Source: an uncultured bacterium
GTDB taxonomy: Bacteria; Verrucomicrobiota; Kiritimatiellia; PWTM01
Assembly: GCA_937935255.1 (NCBI GenBank)
Contig: CALGXT010000046.1
Coordinates: forward strand, 1-50,133
Length of the DNA: 50,133 bases
Direction of reading: 5' to 3'
Position 1 is the stretch's first letter, and every line of letters starts with the position of its first letter. The position numbers were made by a program, and so were the translations under genes. Below, piece by piece: positions 8,110-17,405 of this stretch. A model generated the notes under the pieces. It worked only from the letters and a program-made list of their open reading frames with translations. It had not been told where the DNA came from and did not search any database.

Positions 8110-9051
8110 ATGGAATATGGCAACGTGAAGATCTTTTCGGGCACTGCGCATCCGGAGCTCTCCCGGCATATCGCCGCCTATCTGGGCGAGCCGCTGGGCG
8201 AAGTCATTATCCGTCGCTTCCCGGACGGCGAGATTTTCACCAAGTTCGTGGATAATATTCGCGGTCGCGATGTCTATCTGATCCAATCCATCTGCCAGCC
8301 GCCGAACGAGAACCTGATGGAGCTGCTGATCATGATTGACGCGGCGCGGCGCGCTTCCGCGAGCCGAATCACGGCGGTCATGCCCTATTTCGCGTACGCC
8401 CGCCAGGACCGCAAGGATCAGCCCCGCGTTCCGATCACCGCCAAGCTGGTCGCGAACCTGCTCACGGCCGCCGGCGCCAATCGCTTGCTGGCCATGGATT
8501 TGCATTGCCAGCAAATCCAGGGTTTCTTCGACATCCCCGTGGATCATCTCACCGCGGCGCCGGTCATCGTCAACGCCTTGCGGTCTCGCAACCTGAGCGA
8601 CATGGTCATTTGCGCCCCCGATACGGGGGGCGTCAAGCTGGCGTACAGTTATGCGACGATGCTCGCGTGCGGGCTGGCCATCGCCGCCAAACAACGAAAG
8701 AACGCCCGCGAGGTGGAGTCCATCAACGTCGTGGGCGATGTCAAGGGCCGCGATGTGGTGATGGTGGACGACATGACCACGACCGCCGGCACGCTGTGCG
8801 GCGCGGCGCAATTACTGAAAGAAAACGGCGCCCGCTCGATCCGCGCCGCCGTGACGCATGCGCTGGTCACGGACGCGGGGGTCGAGGCGCTGAAGCATTC
8901 GGCGGTGGACGAACTGATCACCACCGACAGCATCCCGGCCCGCGACTGGAAAGGCTATCCCGTCACCATCCTCTCCGTGGCCGAATTACTCGGCGAAGCG
9001 ATTTTGCGTATTCACAACAATCAGTCCGTCAGTTGCCTGTTCAAGGTCTGA
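8110..9051 (+). CDS. prs: Ribose-phosphate pyrophosphokinase
   Basis: Prs makes PRPP from ribose 5-phosphate and ATP for purine, pyrimidine, histidine and NAD synthesis. The 313-residue protein is full length, with RRFPDGEIFTKF, PYFAYARQDRKDQPR (ATP loop), DLHCQQIQGFFDIP and the PRPP-binding VVMVDDMTTTAGTL. It lies just after tRNA-Gln and 22 bases before rplY. The prs-rplY-pth order is widely conserved in bacteria. Confidence 0.97.
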   Translation: MEYGNVKIFSGTAHPELSRHIAAYLGEPLGEVIIRRFPDGEIFTKFVDNIRGRDVYLIQSICQPPNENLMELLIMIDAARRASASRITAVMPYFAYARQDRKDQPRVPITAKLVANLLTAAGANRLLAMDLHCQQIQGFFDIPVDHLTAAPVIVNALRSRNLSDMVICAPDTGGVKLAYSYATMLACGLAIAAKQRKNAREVESINVVGDVKGRDVVMVDDMTTTAGTLCGAAQLLKENGARSIRAAVTHALVTDAGVEALKHSAVDELITTDSIPARDWKGYPVTILSVAELLGEAILRIHNNQSVSCLFKV

Positions 9052-9073
9052 CGATATTTCGGGGAAACGCGCC

Positions 9074-9808
9074 ATGAAGGAACAAATGGTCATTCGTGCG
9101 TCGCCGCGGGCGGCGCAGGGTTCGAGCGCCGTCCGCCGGCTGCGCCGGGCCGGAAAGCTGCCGGCCGTCGTGTATGGCGAGGGCAAGCCGGCCGTGGCGC
9201 TTGAGCTTGCGGCGCACGAGTTCGAGAAAATGCTGCACCACCATCAGGGCGAACACCTGATCCTCGATCTGGCGATCGGGGACGAGACCAAAAAGGTGCT
9301 GCTGCAGGAGGTGCAGCGCGACGCGCTGACCGATCGTCTGACGCATGTGGATTTCCACGAGATTTCGATGACCCGCAAACTGCGCGTCGAGGTGCCGATC
9401 CACCTGGTCGGCGTTCCGGTCGGCGTCTCGCAGCAAGGCGGCATCCTCGACCATCTGCTGCGGCAGGTCGAGATCGAGTGTTTGCCGGCGGACATCCCGG
9501 AGCGCGTCGAGGTGGACGTCTCCGCGCTCGAGGTCGGGCGTCATCTCTCGGTGCGCGACATCCGGCTCGATCCCGCGCGCTTCACGGTGACGACGGCGCC
9601 GGATATCGCGATCGCCGCCGTCTCGATGCCGAAGGCGGAGGAGGAAGCCGCGGCGGCGCCGGCGGAGGGCGCGGCGGCGGAGCCGGAAGTCCTCACGGAG
9701 AAGAAGCCGGAAGAGGGTGAAGAAGCCGCCGCCGGCAAGGAGGCCAAAGAGCCCAAGGCCGGCAAGGAAGCGAAAGAGAAAGGCGGAAAGGAGAAGGCGG
9801 AGAAATGA
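9074..9808 (+). CDS. rplY: Ribosomal protein bL25, Ctc (TL5) form
   Basis: This 50S protein binds 5S rRNA. The 244-residue product is the long Ctc/TL5 type: an N-terminal L25 domain (RASPRAAQGSSAVRRLRRAGKLPAVVYGEGKP), then the second beta domain with HVDFHEISMTRKLRVEVPIHLVG. The last 60 or so residues are a low-complexity Ala/Glu/Lys tail that is probably disordered. It sits between prs and pth as in many genomes. Confidence 0.95.
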   Translation: MKEQMVIRASPRAAQGSSAVRRLRRAGKLPAVVYGEGKPAVALELAAHEFEKMLHHHQGEHLILDLAIGDETKKVLLQEVQRDALTDRLTHVDFHEISMTRKLRVEVPIHLVGVPVGVSQQGGILDHLLRQVEIECLPADIPERVEVDVSALEVGRHLSVRDIRLDPARFTVTTAPDIAIAAVSMPKAEEEAAAAPAEGAAAEPEVLTEKKPEEGEEAAAGKEAKEPKAGKEAKEKGGKEKAEK

Positions 9809-9852
9809 CCCCGGGCGGCGCCCGGACCGGTCTCGCCGGAGATTGACGCGCG

Positions 9853-10437
9853 ATGAAAGTCATCGTGGGTCTCGGCAATCCCGGCCGGGAGTACGCGCGG
9901 ACGCGGCACAACGTCGGTTTTCTGACGGTCGAGGAAATCGCCCGTCGGTCGAAGGCGTCGTGGCGCCGCAGTTTGCGGTTTCCGGCGCGGACGGCCGCGG
10001 TGCGGCTCGAGAACGGCGGAGAGGCGCTGCTGGTGCAGCCGCTGACGTTCATGAACCGCAGTGGGGACGCGGTCGGGCCGCTGTTGCGCAAGCGCGGCGT
10101 CGGCCTCGAAGATTTGGCGGTGATTTACGACGATGCCGATCTGCCGGTCGGCGCGTTGAGAATACGGCCGTTCGGCGGACCGGGCGGGCACAACGGCATG
10201 CGGTCGGTGATCGCCTCCGTCGGCGGCGACCGGTTCGCCCGCTTCCGGATCGGCATCGGGCGGGGCGGCGGCGCGGCGGAACTGGTGGATCATGTGCTGG
10301 CGGCGTTTTCGCCGGACGAGTGGAGCGTGATGGAAAAAACGATCCGGCGCGGGGCCGATGCGGCCCTGTGCTGGGCGATGGAAGGGATCGAGCCGGCGAT
10401 GAACCGGTTCAATCGCAGCAGCGAACAGCAGGAGTGA
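9853..10437 (+). CDS. pth: Peptidyl-tRNA hydrolase
   Basis: Pth cleaves peptidyl-tRNAs released by stalled ribosomes. The 194-residue protein shows VGLGNPGREYARTRHNVGF (catalytic His19, with Asn9), PLTFMNRSGDAVGPLL and IYDDADLPVGALRIRPFGGPGGHNGMRSV with the active-site Asp. Its TGA at 10435-10437 is three bases from the GTG of rpsF, linking the prs-rplY-pth block to the ribosomal block. Confidence 0.96.
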   Translation: MKVIVGLGNPGREYARTRHNVGFLTVEEIARRSKASWRRSLRFPARTAAVRLENGGEALLVQPLTFMNRSGDAVGPLLRKRGVGLEDLAVIYDDADLPVGALRIRPFGGPGGHNGMRSVIASVGGDRFARFRIGIGRGGGAAELVDHVLAAFSPDEWSVMEKTIRRGADAALCWAMEGIEPAMNRFNRSSEQQE

Positions 10438-10440
10438 GCG

Positions 10441-10770
10441 GTGAACGAATACGAAGGCATGTTCATTTTTCCGGAGTCGTTGAACGACGAGGCCCTGGAG
10501 ACGGGCATCGGCCGCGTTCGGGGCGAAATCGAAAAGCTGGGCGGCGCGGTGGATAGCGTCACCCGGCTGGGCAAACGCGCCTTCGCGCGCCCGCTGGCGC
10601 GGCGCCACACGGCCGGCTATTATGTGGTCATCAATTTCAAGCTTGCGGGCGATCAAATCGCGCCGTTGCGCGAGCGGTTGAAACTGGGCGGAGAGGTTTT
10701 CCGCTTCCAGTTCGTCCGCCGCGAAGCGCCGGCGCCGGTCGCGGAGGTTTCCAGTGGCGCACCTCAATAA
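10441..10770 (+). CDS. rpsF: Ribosomal protein bS6
   Basis: S6 pairs with S18 on the 30S platform. The 109-residue product starts with GTG: MNEYEGMFIFPESLNDEAL, then LGKRAFARPLARRHTAGYYVVINFKL, both typical of S6. Because pth ends three bases upstream, there is no room for a separate S6:S18-binding leader. The 3' end overlaps ssb by 17 bases. Confidence 0.95.
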   Translation: MNEYEGMFIFPESLNDEALETGIGRVRGEIEKLGGAVDSVTRLGKRAFARPLARRHTAGYYVVINFKLAGDQIAPLRERLKLGGEVFRFQFVRREAPAPVAEVSSGAPQ

Positions 10771-11239
10771 AGTTTTTCTGTTGGGCAACCTGACGCGCGA
10801 TCCGGAACGGCGCACCCTACCCTCCGGCGCCGCCCTGACCGACCTGCGGCTCGCGGTGACGCGGAAATACCGTCTGCAGTCCGGCGAATTGAAGGAAGAG
10901 ACGCTCTTCATCAGCGTCGCGGTGTTCGGCAAGGGGGCTGAGACCGCCGCAAAATACCTTCAAAAAGGGCGCCCGGTGCTGATCGAAGGCCGGCTGCGCC
11001 TCGAAGAGTGGACGAACAAGGACGGCCAGAAACAGAGCCGGATCAGCGTCGTCGCCGAGAATTTCCAATTGCTGGGCGGCGGCGACCGCCCGCCGCGGAC
11101 CTCCGAAATGGGCGATGCGCCCGCCGACGCCGCGCGCCGGACTCCGGCGCCGGAAAGTCCGGGGGATCTCGGCGAAGGCGATGCCGCGGCCGCGGCCCCC
11201 GCGGAGCCGCCGGCCGACGAGGATAATTTGCCGTTTTAG
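10754..11239 (+). CDS. ssb: Single-stranded DNA-binding protein
   Basis: The 161-residue SSB starts with GTG inside rpsF. The OB-fold is clear: NKVFLLGNLTRDPERR, LRLAVTRKYR, ETLFISVAVFGKGAETAAKYLQKGRPVLIEGRL. It ends in a disordered Ala/Pro/Glu linker and the acidic tip DEDNLPF that binds replication and repair partners. The rpsF-ssb-rpsR order is conserved. Confidence 0.96.
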   Translation: MAHLNKVFLLGNLTRDPERRTLPSGAALTDLRLAVTRKYRLQSGELKEETLFISVAVFGKGAETAAKYLQKGRPVLIEGRLRLEEWTNKDGQKQSRISVVAENFQLLGGGDRPPRTSEMGDAPADAARRTPAPESPGDLGEGDAAAAAPAEPPADEDNLPF

Positions 11240-11308
11240 AACGTGATCGCCGGAGACCCGCGATCGGGCTTTCGCGGGCCGACCGGACGCCATCAGGAGA
11301 AAGCACGC

Positions 11309-11530
11309 ATGAACAGGGATCGAATGTCGGACAACGGCGCGCCGAAGCGCGGCGCCCGCTATCTCGACAGCAACACGGTCATTGATTTCAAGGACCATGA
11401 GCTGTTGAAGAAATTCATGACCGAGCGCGGCAAAATCATGCCCCGCCGGCTCACCGGAACCACCGCCCGCCAGCAACGGCAGATCCAGAAAGCGATCGGC
11501 CGCGCGCGCGTCATGGGCTTGCTGCCCTGA
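11309..11530 (+). CDS. rpsR: Ribosomal protein bS18
   Basis: The 73-residue product contains [33 protein letters not shown], the core of S18. The ATG at 11309 is preceded by AGGAGA (11296-11301). It is the S6 partner and lies in the standard rpsF-ssb-rpsR-rplI order. Confidence 0.96.
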   Translation: MNRDRMSDNGAPKRGARYLDSNTVIDFKDHELLKKFMTERGKIMPRRLTGTTARQQRQIQKAIGRARVMGLLP

Positions 11531-11547
11531 ACCCTGGAGCGATTCCC

Positions 11548-11997
11548 ATGGCCCTTGAAGTGATTCTCATGCGCGACGTGCCCGGCTTGGGCGCTCAAAG
11601 CGACGTCGTGCGCGTGGCGGAAGGCTACGCGCGGAACTACCTGTTTCCCCAGCAGCTGGCCGAACCGGTCACGCCGGCGGCCCGCCGGCGGATCGAAAAG
11701 GCCCGCCAGGCCCGGGAGGCCGCCGAAGCCGCAAGCCTCGAAGCCGCCAAAGCCCTGGCGGCGAAAATCGAGGCGCTCTCCGTGAACGTGGCCGTCAAGG
11801 CCGGCGGCGACGGCAAACTGTTCGGTTCGGTGACCGCGGCGGACGTGCTCGCGGCGTTGCGCGCGCAGGGGGTGGAGCTCGAGAAACATCAAATCGAGAT
11901 GTCCGGCCCCATCAAGGACCTCGGCGTGCAATCCGTGTCCGTGAAATTGCATCCCAGGGTTTCCGCGACGCTCAAGGTCTGGGTCGTCGAGGAGTAG
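11548..11997 (+). CDS. rplI: Ribosomal protein bL9
   Basis: The 149-residue protein has the N-terminal rRNA-binding domain (MALEVILMRDVPGLGAQSDVVRVAEGYARNYLFP), the long connecting helix and the C-terminal domain with GKLFGSVTAADV. L9 lies near the L1 stalk and limits frameshifting. Its stop is four bases before the dnaB GTG; GAGGAG near its end doubles as the dnaB ribosome-binding site. Confidence 0.96.
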   Translation: MALEVILMRDVPGLGAQSDVVRVAEGYARNYLFPQQLAEPVTPAARRRIEKARQAREAAEAASLEAAKALAAKIEALSVNVAVKAGGDGKLFGSVTAADVLAALRAQGVELEKHQIEMSGPIKDLGVQSVSVKLHPRVSATLKVWVVEE

Positions 11998-12001
11998 CGC
12001 C

Positions 12002-13453
12002 GTGCCGCCCAGCGGAACGTCGCCGGCTCCGACCGCGCGCGCAGACCGCATTCCGCCCCACAGCGAGGAAGCGGAACGCGGCTTGCTCGGCTCGGTCCTG
12101 CTCGACGCCCCGCGCGTGATGGACCTCTGCATCGAGCGCCGTCTCTGCCCCGACGCCTTTTATTTGCCCGCTCACGCCGCGCTCTTCGAAGTTTTGTTCG
12201 AAATGCACCGCCGGCAGGCGGGCATAGACCTCAACACGGTCACGGCCCGCCTGCGCGATCTCGGACGGTTGGATGAAATCGGCGGCCACGGGCGCCTGGT
12301 CGAACTCGTCGAGAGCACCATCACGCCCGCCCATGCCGAGTTCTACGCCGATATCGTCCACCAGAAATTTCTGCTGCGGCGCCTGATTGACCGCTCGCGG
12401 GAAACGATCGAGGAATGCTACAAGGCCGCCGACGACGTCAACGAAATCCTCAACCGCGCCGAACAGTCGGTGCTTTCGGTGGACGAGCTTCGGGCCGGCG
12501 CCATCGCGCCATGGCCCGAACTCGTGCACGACGTGATGGAGGAGATTGACGCCGTGATCCGGCGCAAGGGCGGGCGGACGGGGGTCTCGACCGGCTATCG
12601 CCAGCTCGATCAGATTCTGCTCGGCCTCCAGCCCTCGGACATGATCGTGCTGGCGGCGCGGCCTTCGATGGGCAAAACCTCGCTGGCGATGAATATCGTC
12701 GAACACCTGGCCACGGGGGTGAACGCGGATAGCGGCTACGGCGAGGACGAACCGCGTCCCGTGCTGGTTTTCAGTTGCGAGATGTCCAAGGAATCGCTGG
12801 TGCGCCGCATGGTCTGCTCGCGCGCGCGCATCGAATGGAGCAAGGTGCCGCGGGGTTTCCTCTCGCAGGCCGAGCACGTGCGGATGACCTCCGCCGCCGC
12901 CGCGTTGATGAAGGCCGAAATCCTGGTGGACGACACCGCCGGCCTTTCGGCGCTCGAGCTGCGCTCCCGCGCGCGCCGGGTGGCCCGGAATTATTCCCGG
13001 CTCGCCCTCATCGTGGTGGACTACCTCCAGATGCTGACCTATCCCGAATTCAGCCGCGACGGCCGCCAGCGCGAGACGGCCGCGATCTCCGGCGCCCTGA
13101 AGGCCATGGCCAAAGAGCTCAAGGTTCCCGTTCTCGTGCTCAGCCAGCTTTCGCGCAATCCGGAAAACCGGGACAAGGAGCAGACGCCGCGCCTGTCGGA
13201 CCTGCGCGACTCCGGCTCCATCGAACAGGACGCCGACGTCGTCTTGCTGTTGCAGCGCCCCTGCCGCATCAAGGGCCACAAGGATCACGACGACACGCGG
13301 CTGGCCATCGTGGACATCGCCAAACATCGCAACGGCGCCACCGGCGTGATCAAGATGAATTTCGAGGAGACTTTCATGCGCTTCGAGGATCGCGAGACGC
13401 GCGGCGGCGACGAGGAGGCCGTCGCCCCCACCGTGGGAGGCATTGACGAATGA
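12002..13453 (+). CDS. dnaB: Replicative DNA helicase
   Basis: DnaB is the hexameric 5'-3' fork helicase. The 483-residue product begins with GTG after GAGGAG. It has the helical N-terminal domain (PPHSEEAERGLLGSVLLD) and the RecA-like domain: Walker A ARPSMGKTS near residues 219-227, VFSCEMSKESLVRRM, Walker B LIVVDYLQML, LSQLSRNPE and DLRDSGSIEQDADVV. rplI-dnaB adjacency is common; the ATGA overlap with bamA is not. Confidence 0.97.
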   Translation: MPPSGTSPAPTARADRIPPHSEEAERGLLGSVLLDAPRVMDLCIERRLCPDAFYLPAHAALFEVLFEMHRRQAGIDLNTVTARLRDLGRLDEIGGHGRLVELVESTITPAHAEFYADIVHQKFLLRRLIDRSRETIEECYKAADDVNEILNRAEQSVLSVDELRAGAIAPWPELVHDVMEEIDAVIRRKGGRTGVSTGYRQLDQILLGLQPSDMIVLAARPSMGKTSLAMNIVEHLATGVNADSGYGEDEPRPVLVFSCEMSKESLVRRMVCSRARIEWSKVPRGFLSQAEHVRMTSAAAALMKAEILVDDTAGLSALELRSRARRVARNYSRLALIVVDYLQMLTYPEFSRDGRQRETAAISGALKAMAKELKVPVLVLSQLSRNPENRDKEQTPRLSDLRDSGSIEQDADVVLLLQRPCRIKGHKDHDDTRLAIVDIAKHRNGATGVIKMNFEETFMRFEDRETRGGDEEAVAPTVGGIDE

Positions 13454-15735
13454 ACCGGCGCATTCCATCGGCGGCGATCCTCGCGCTCGTGTTCGCGGCG
13501 GCGGCGGGGGCCGCGCCGGTGACGCAGGTGCGCGTCGTCGTCGAAGGCCCGATCGCGGTGGACGAGGCCTCCGTGTTTGCATTCATCGGGTTGCGCGCCG
13601 GCGTGGAGTTCGACCGCGCCCAGGTGACGCGCGACCTCAAGGCGCTGGAGAAAACCGGCCGATTCGAACGCCTCGACGTCCGCGCCGAGCCGTCGGAGGA
13701 GGGCGTCGCGGTCGTGTACGTCGTGCGCGCGCGGCCCCGCATCGGCCGCATCGAGATCGAAGGCGCCGACCGCCTCGGCGCGCGAACGGCGCGCGAAACG
13801 CTCGGTCTGGAGCTGGGCGCGCCGGCGGATGAAGCCAAACTCGCCGCCGCCGCCCGCCGATTGCGCGACGAATACGAAAAGAATTTCATGCCCGATGCGC
13901 GCGTCTCCTGGAAGATCGAGCCGGAGGGCGGCGAAGGGCGCGCGGTCGTGCGCGTCCGGGTGGAAGAGGGCGAACCGGCGCGGGTGAACGAAATCCGCTT
14001 CGAGGGCAATACCGCGCTCTCCGACGCCGAATTGCGCGCCCGGATGCGGCAAGGGCGCTATGTGAAATATAATCCATGGCATTGGGTCACGAGCGCGGGG
14101 CGGTTGAACCCCGACGATCTGGAGGCCGACGTCCACGCCGTTCGCCGCGCGTATTTGGACCGCGGCTATCTCGACGCCCGCGTGGAACCCGCGGCGCTGG
14201 AGCGGGTCGGAACCCGACGCCTGCGCGCGACCTTCCGCATCGTCGAGGGGCCGCTGTATCGAATTTCCGCCGTGACGGTGCGCGGGGCCTCGGTCTTTCC
14301 CGCGGAGGAGCTCCTGCGCATCGCGGGCCTCCCGCCGGGCGCGCCCGCCTCCGCCGGCGCCATCGAGGCGGCGGCGCGGGCGATTTCCGACCATTACGGC
14401 GACCGCGGCTACGCCCGCGCGGCCGCGCGCGCGACGCTCGACGCCGACCCCGCCGCCGGAACGGTCGCCGTCGCGATCGAAGTGCGCGAGGGCGCGCCCG
14501 CGCGCGTGCGCGACGTGCTCATCCGCGGCAACACCCTCACGCAAGACAAGGTCATCCGCCGCGAGCTGGCCGTGCTGCCGGGCGATCCGTACAGCCGCGC
14601 CCGCATCCGCACCAGCGAACGCCGGTTGATGAACCTGGGGTATTTCTCCCGGGTGGAAGCGCTGACCGAACCGACCCCGAAACCCGATGAAACCGACATC
14701 GCCTTCGAAGTCGAAGAGCAGCGCATGGGGCAGGCGATGGCGAGCGTCGGCTTCAGCAGCATTGATCAGATTTCCGGCGCGCTGGAAATCTCGCACGGCA
14801 ATTTCGATTTTCGCTCGTGGCCGCCGGTCGGGGGGGGGCAGAAAATCCGCGCGCGCGCCATCATCGGCACCCGGCGCAACGACCTCGAGTTCTCCTTCAC
14901 CGAACCGTGGTTCCTCGACCGCCGTCTCGCGCTGAGCTTCGACCTGTTTCGCAGCGAAAAACGATACCTGAGCACCGAATACAACCAGCGCAACACCGGC
15001 GGCGCGGTGAGCCTGGCCCGCCCCATCGGTCCGCACGAGCGGTTGCGGCTGGCCTACTCGCTCGAGGAAATCGCGGTGTACGATGTCGCGGCCTCGGCGG
15101 GCGATATCATCCGCGCCGAGGAGGGCGCCCGGATGAAGAGCGCCGTGGCGGCGACCCTTTCGCGCGACACGCGCGATCGCGTCTTCCTGCCCACGCGCGG
15201 CCACCGCGCGGATCTGACGCTCAGCGTGGCCGGCGGACCGCTCGGCGGGGAGACCGACCTCTACGCGCTGGAGCTTTCGGCCGCGCAGTATGTGCCCCTG
15301 GGCCTGGGCACGGTGCTCTCGCTGCGCGGACGGGCCGCCGTGGTGGACACGCACAGCGGCGCGGAGCGCGTGCCGATCTTCGACCGCTATTTTCTGGGCG
15401 GCGCGACCACGATCCGCGGCTTCGCCTATCGCGACGTCGGGCCGCGCGACGACCGCGGCGATCCCATCGGCGGGCGCTCCCTCGCGTTCGCCTCCGCGGA
15501 GTACACCGTGCCGCTCGGCGGGGCCTTCCGGGCCGCCGTCTTCTACGACATCGGGCTGGTGGATCCCGGGGCCTACTCCTTTTCGGCGGATCCCAACTCC
15601 AGCTACGGCATCGGCCTGCGCATCGACGTGCCGATGCTGCCGCTGCGGTTCGATTATTCCTGGCCGCTGCAGACCGACGCTTTCAACGATCGTTCTTCCG
15701 GCCGCTTCAGTTTTCTCATAGGATACGGTTTCTAA
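13450..15735 (+). CDS. bamA: Outer-membrane protein assembly factor BamA
   Basis: BamA folds beta-barrel proteins into the outer membrane. The 761-residue protein has a signal peptide (residues 1-22), about five POTRA domains through residue 420, for example the segment ending RDVLIRGNTLTQDKVIRRE, then a 16-strand barrel. The barrel carries the conserved loop-6 block TTIRGFAYRDVGP and a terminal strand FSFLIGYGF. Its ATG overlaps the dnaB stop (ATGA). A run of nine G (14830-14838) lies in frame near the start of the barrel. Confidence 0.95.
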   Translation: MNRRIPSAAILALVFAAAAGAAPVTQVRVVVEGPIAVDEASVFAFIGLRAGVEFDRAQVTRDLKALEKTGRFERLDVRAEPSEEGVAVVYVVRARPRIGRIEIEGADRLGARTARETLGLELGAPADEAKLAAAARRLRDEYEKNFMPDARVSWKIEPEGGEGRAVVRVRVEEGEPARVNEIRFEGNTALSDAELRARMRQGRYVKYNPWHWVTSAGRLNPDDLEADVHAVRRAYLDRGYLDARVEPAALERVGTRRLRATFRIVEGPLYRISAVTVRGASVFPAEELLRIAGLPPGAPASAGAIEAAARAISDHYGDRGYARAAARATLDADPAAGTVAVAIEVREGAPARVRDVLIRGNTLTQDKVIRRELAVLPGDPYSRARIRTSERRLMNLGYFSRVEALTEPTPKPDETDIAFEVEEQRMGQAMASVGFSSIDQISGALEISHGNFDFRSWPPVGGGQKIRARAIIGTRRNDLEFSFTEPWFLDRRLALSFDLFRSEKRYLSTEYNQRNTGGAVSLARPIGPHERLRLAYSLEEIAVYDVAASAGDIIRAEEGARMKSAVAATLSRDTRDRVFLPTRGHRADLTLSVAGGPLGGETDLYALELSAAQYVPLGLGTVLSLRGRAAVVDTHSGAERVPIFDRYFLGGATTIRGFAYRDVGPRDDRGDPIGGRSLAFASAEYTVPLGGAFRAAVFYDIGLVDPGAYSFSADPNSSYGIGLRIDVPMLPLRFDYSWPLQTDAFNDRSSGRFSFLIGYGF

Positions 15736-15774
15736 ATCCGGCGCGGACACCGCGCCGGTTCAGCGAGGGATAGG

Positions 15775-16359
15775 ATGGCCATGAACAAAATGATCGGGTG
15801 GACGATGGCGGCGATGTTGGCGATCGGGGTCGCGGCGGCGCAGGCGCAGGAGCGCGGACCTCGGATCGTGCTGGTGCATCTCGACCGCGTGTTCAACGAA
15901 TTCTATAAAACCAAGCTCGCGGGCGCGCAGATCGAGACGCGCAAAAACGAGATCCGCGAGGAACTCAAGACCCGCGAGAGCGAGATGCAGACGCTCAACA
16001 AGGAGATCGCCGAACTGCGCGGCCAGGTCATGGATACGGCCCTGGCCGACGAATACCGCGCCCAGCTCCGCGAGACGGCTTCCAACAAACAAATGAAGCT
16101 CAACGAGCTGCAGCAGCAGTTCCAGCAATTCGCCGAAATCCGCAACAAGGAGCTCGAGGATATGAGCCGGCGGATGCGCCGCGGCCTCATTGACGAGATT
16201 CGCGAGGCCGTCCGCGAATTCGCGCGCTCGCAGGGCTACGATCTGGTGCTCGACGCCTCCGGCCAGACGCTCTACGGAATCGAGAGCATCGTCTATTTCG
16301 ACGAAAAGCTCGACATCACCCCTCGCGTCATCGAGGCCCTCAACCGCGGCGCGCAGTGA
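15775..16359 (+). CDS. OmpH/Skp-family periplasmic chaperone
   Basis: The 194-residue product has a signal peptide ending at AAAQAQ and a long charged coiled-coil (about residues 45-150). Skp/OmpH trimers hold unfolded outer-membrane proteins for BamA. The C-terminal VREFARSQGYDLVLDASGQTLYGIESIVYFDEKLDITPRVI is the usual end of the family. Start could be 15775 or the second ATG at 15781; GAGGGATAGG favours 15775. bamA-skp-lpxD is a classic envelope cluster. Confidence 0.92.
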   Translation: MAMNKMIGWTMAAMLAIGVAAAQAQERGPRIVLVHLDRVFNEFYKTKLAGAQIETRKNEIREELKTRESEMQTLNKEIAELRGQVMDTALADEYRAQLRETASNKQMKLNELQQQFQQFAEIRNKELEDMSRRMRRGLIDEIREAVREFARSQGYDLVLDASGQTLYGIESIVYFDEKLDITPRVIEALNRGAQ

Positions 16360-16376
16360 GCGCGCCCGTCGCCGCC

Positions 16377-17405
16377 ATGAAACTGCGGGAGATCGCCGAG
16401 CGCATCAACGCCGACCTGGAGGGCGACGGGGAAATCGAAATCCGCGGCGTTGCCGGCGTGCGGGAAGCCGAACCCGGCGAGCTGACGTTCGCGGCGCAGC
16501 CGCGCTATGCCGCCGCGCTGGCCGAGACCCGGGCCTCTGCGGCGCTCGTGCCCTCCGATTGGACCCGCCCCGCGCCGTGCGCGCTGCTGCGGGTGGAACG
16601 GCCCGAGTCGGCCTTCGCCCGAATCGCCGAGCTCTTCGCGCCGCCGCCGGCGCGCCCCGCGCTCGGCGTCCACCCGACCGCCGTTGTCGCCCCCGACGCC
16701 CGGCTCGGCGCGGACGTGCGCATCGGGCCGCACTGCGTCATCGAATCCGGCGCCGAAATCGGCGACCGCTCCGTCCTCTTCGCCCAGGTCTACGTGGGCC
16801 GCAAAACGCGCATCGGGCCGGACGCGCTCATCTATCCGCAGGTCGTCATTCGGGAGCGCATCCGCATCGGCGCGCGCGTCATCCTCCATGGCGGCGTCGT
16901 TCTCGGCGCCGACGGCTTCGGCTACACCGCGGACGCCCTCGGCGTTCGAACCAAAATCCCGCAGAACGGCACGGTGGTCTTGGGCGACGATGTCGAAATC
17001 GGCGCGAACTCGTGCGTGGATCGCGCGCGGTTCGGGCGCACCCTGATCGGCAACGGCGTGAAGATAGACAACCTCGTCCAAATCGCGCACAACTGCGTCA
17101 TCGGCGACCACGCGGTCATCGTGGCGCAGGCGGGGATCGCCGGCAGCGTCGCGGTCGGCGCGCGCGCGACGCTGGCCGGCCAGGTCGGGGTGGCCGGGCA
17201 TCTGACCATCGGCGAAGGCGCGACGATCGGCGCGCAGGCCGGCGTGACGAAGGACGTGCCGCCCGGCGCGTTCTACCTCGGCGGTCCCGCCGAGCCCGCC
17301 GCGGAATTCGCCAAGACCCACGCCCTGGTGCGGCGCCTCGGCGAATATCGGCAGCGCCTCGCGGATCTCGAGAAGCGCCTCGCCCGGCTCGAATCCGGCG
17401 CGTGA
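16377..17405 (+). CDS. lpxD: UDP-3-O-(3-hydroxyacyl)glucosamine N-acyltransferase
   Basis: LpxD adds the second acyl chain in lipid A synthesis. The 342-residue protein has the N-terminal uridine-binding domain (MKLREIAERINADLEGDGEIEIRGVAG) and a left-handed beta-helix of hexapeptide repeats (IGPHCVIESGAEIGDRSVLF onward). The LHGGVVLGADGFGY stretch carries the catalytic His region. A C-terminal helix follows. ATG 16377 is preferred over GTG 16356, which would overlap the previous stop; either is possible. It shows the organism makes LPS. Confidence 0.94.
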   Translation: MKLREIAERINADLEGDGEIEIRGVAGVREAEPGELTFAAQPRYAAALAETRASAALVPSDWTRPAPCALLRVERPESAFARIAELFAPPPARPALGVHPTAVVAPDARLGADVRIGPHCVIESGAEIGDRSVLFAQVYVGRKTRIGPDALIYPQVVIRERIRIGARVILHGGVVLGADGFGYTADALGVRTKIPQNGTVVLGDDVEIGANSCVDRARFGRTLIGNGVKIDNLVQIAHNCVIGDHAVIVAQAGIAGSVAVGARATLAGQVGVAGHLTIGEGATIGAQAGVTKDVPPGAFYLGGPAEPAAEFAKTHALVRRLGEYRQRLADLEKRLARLESGA

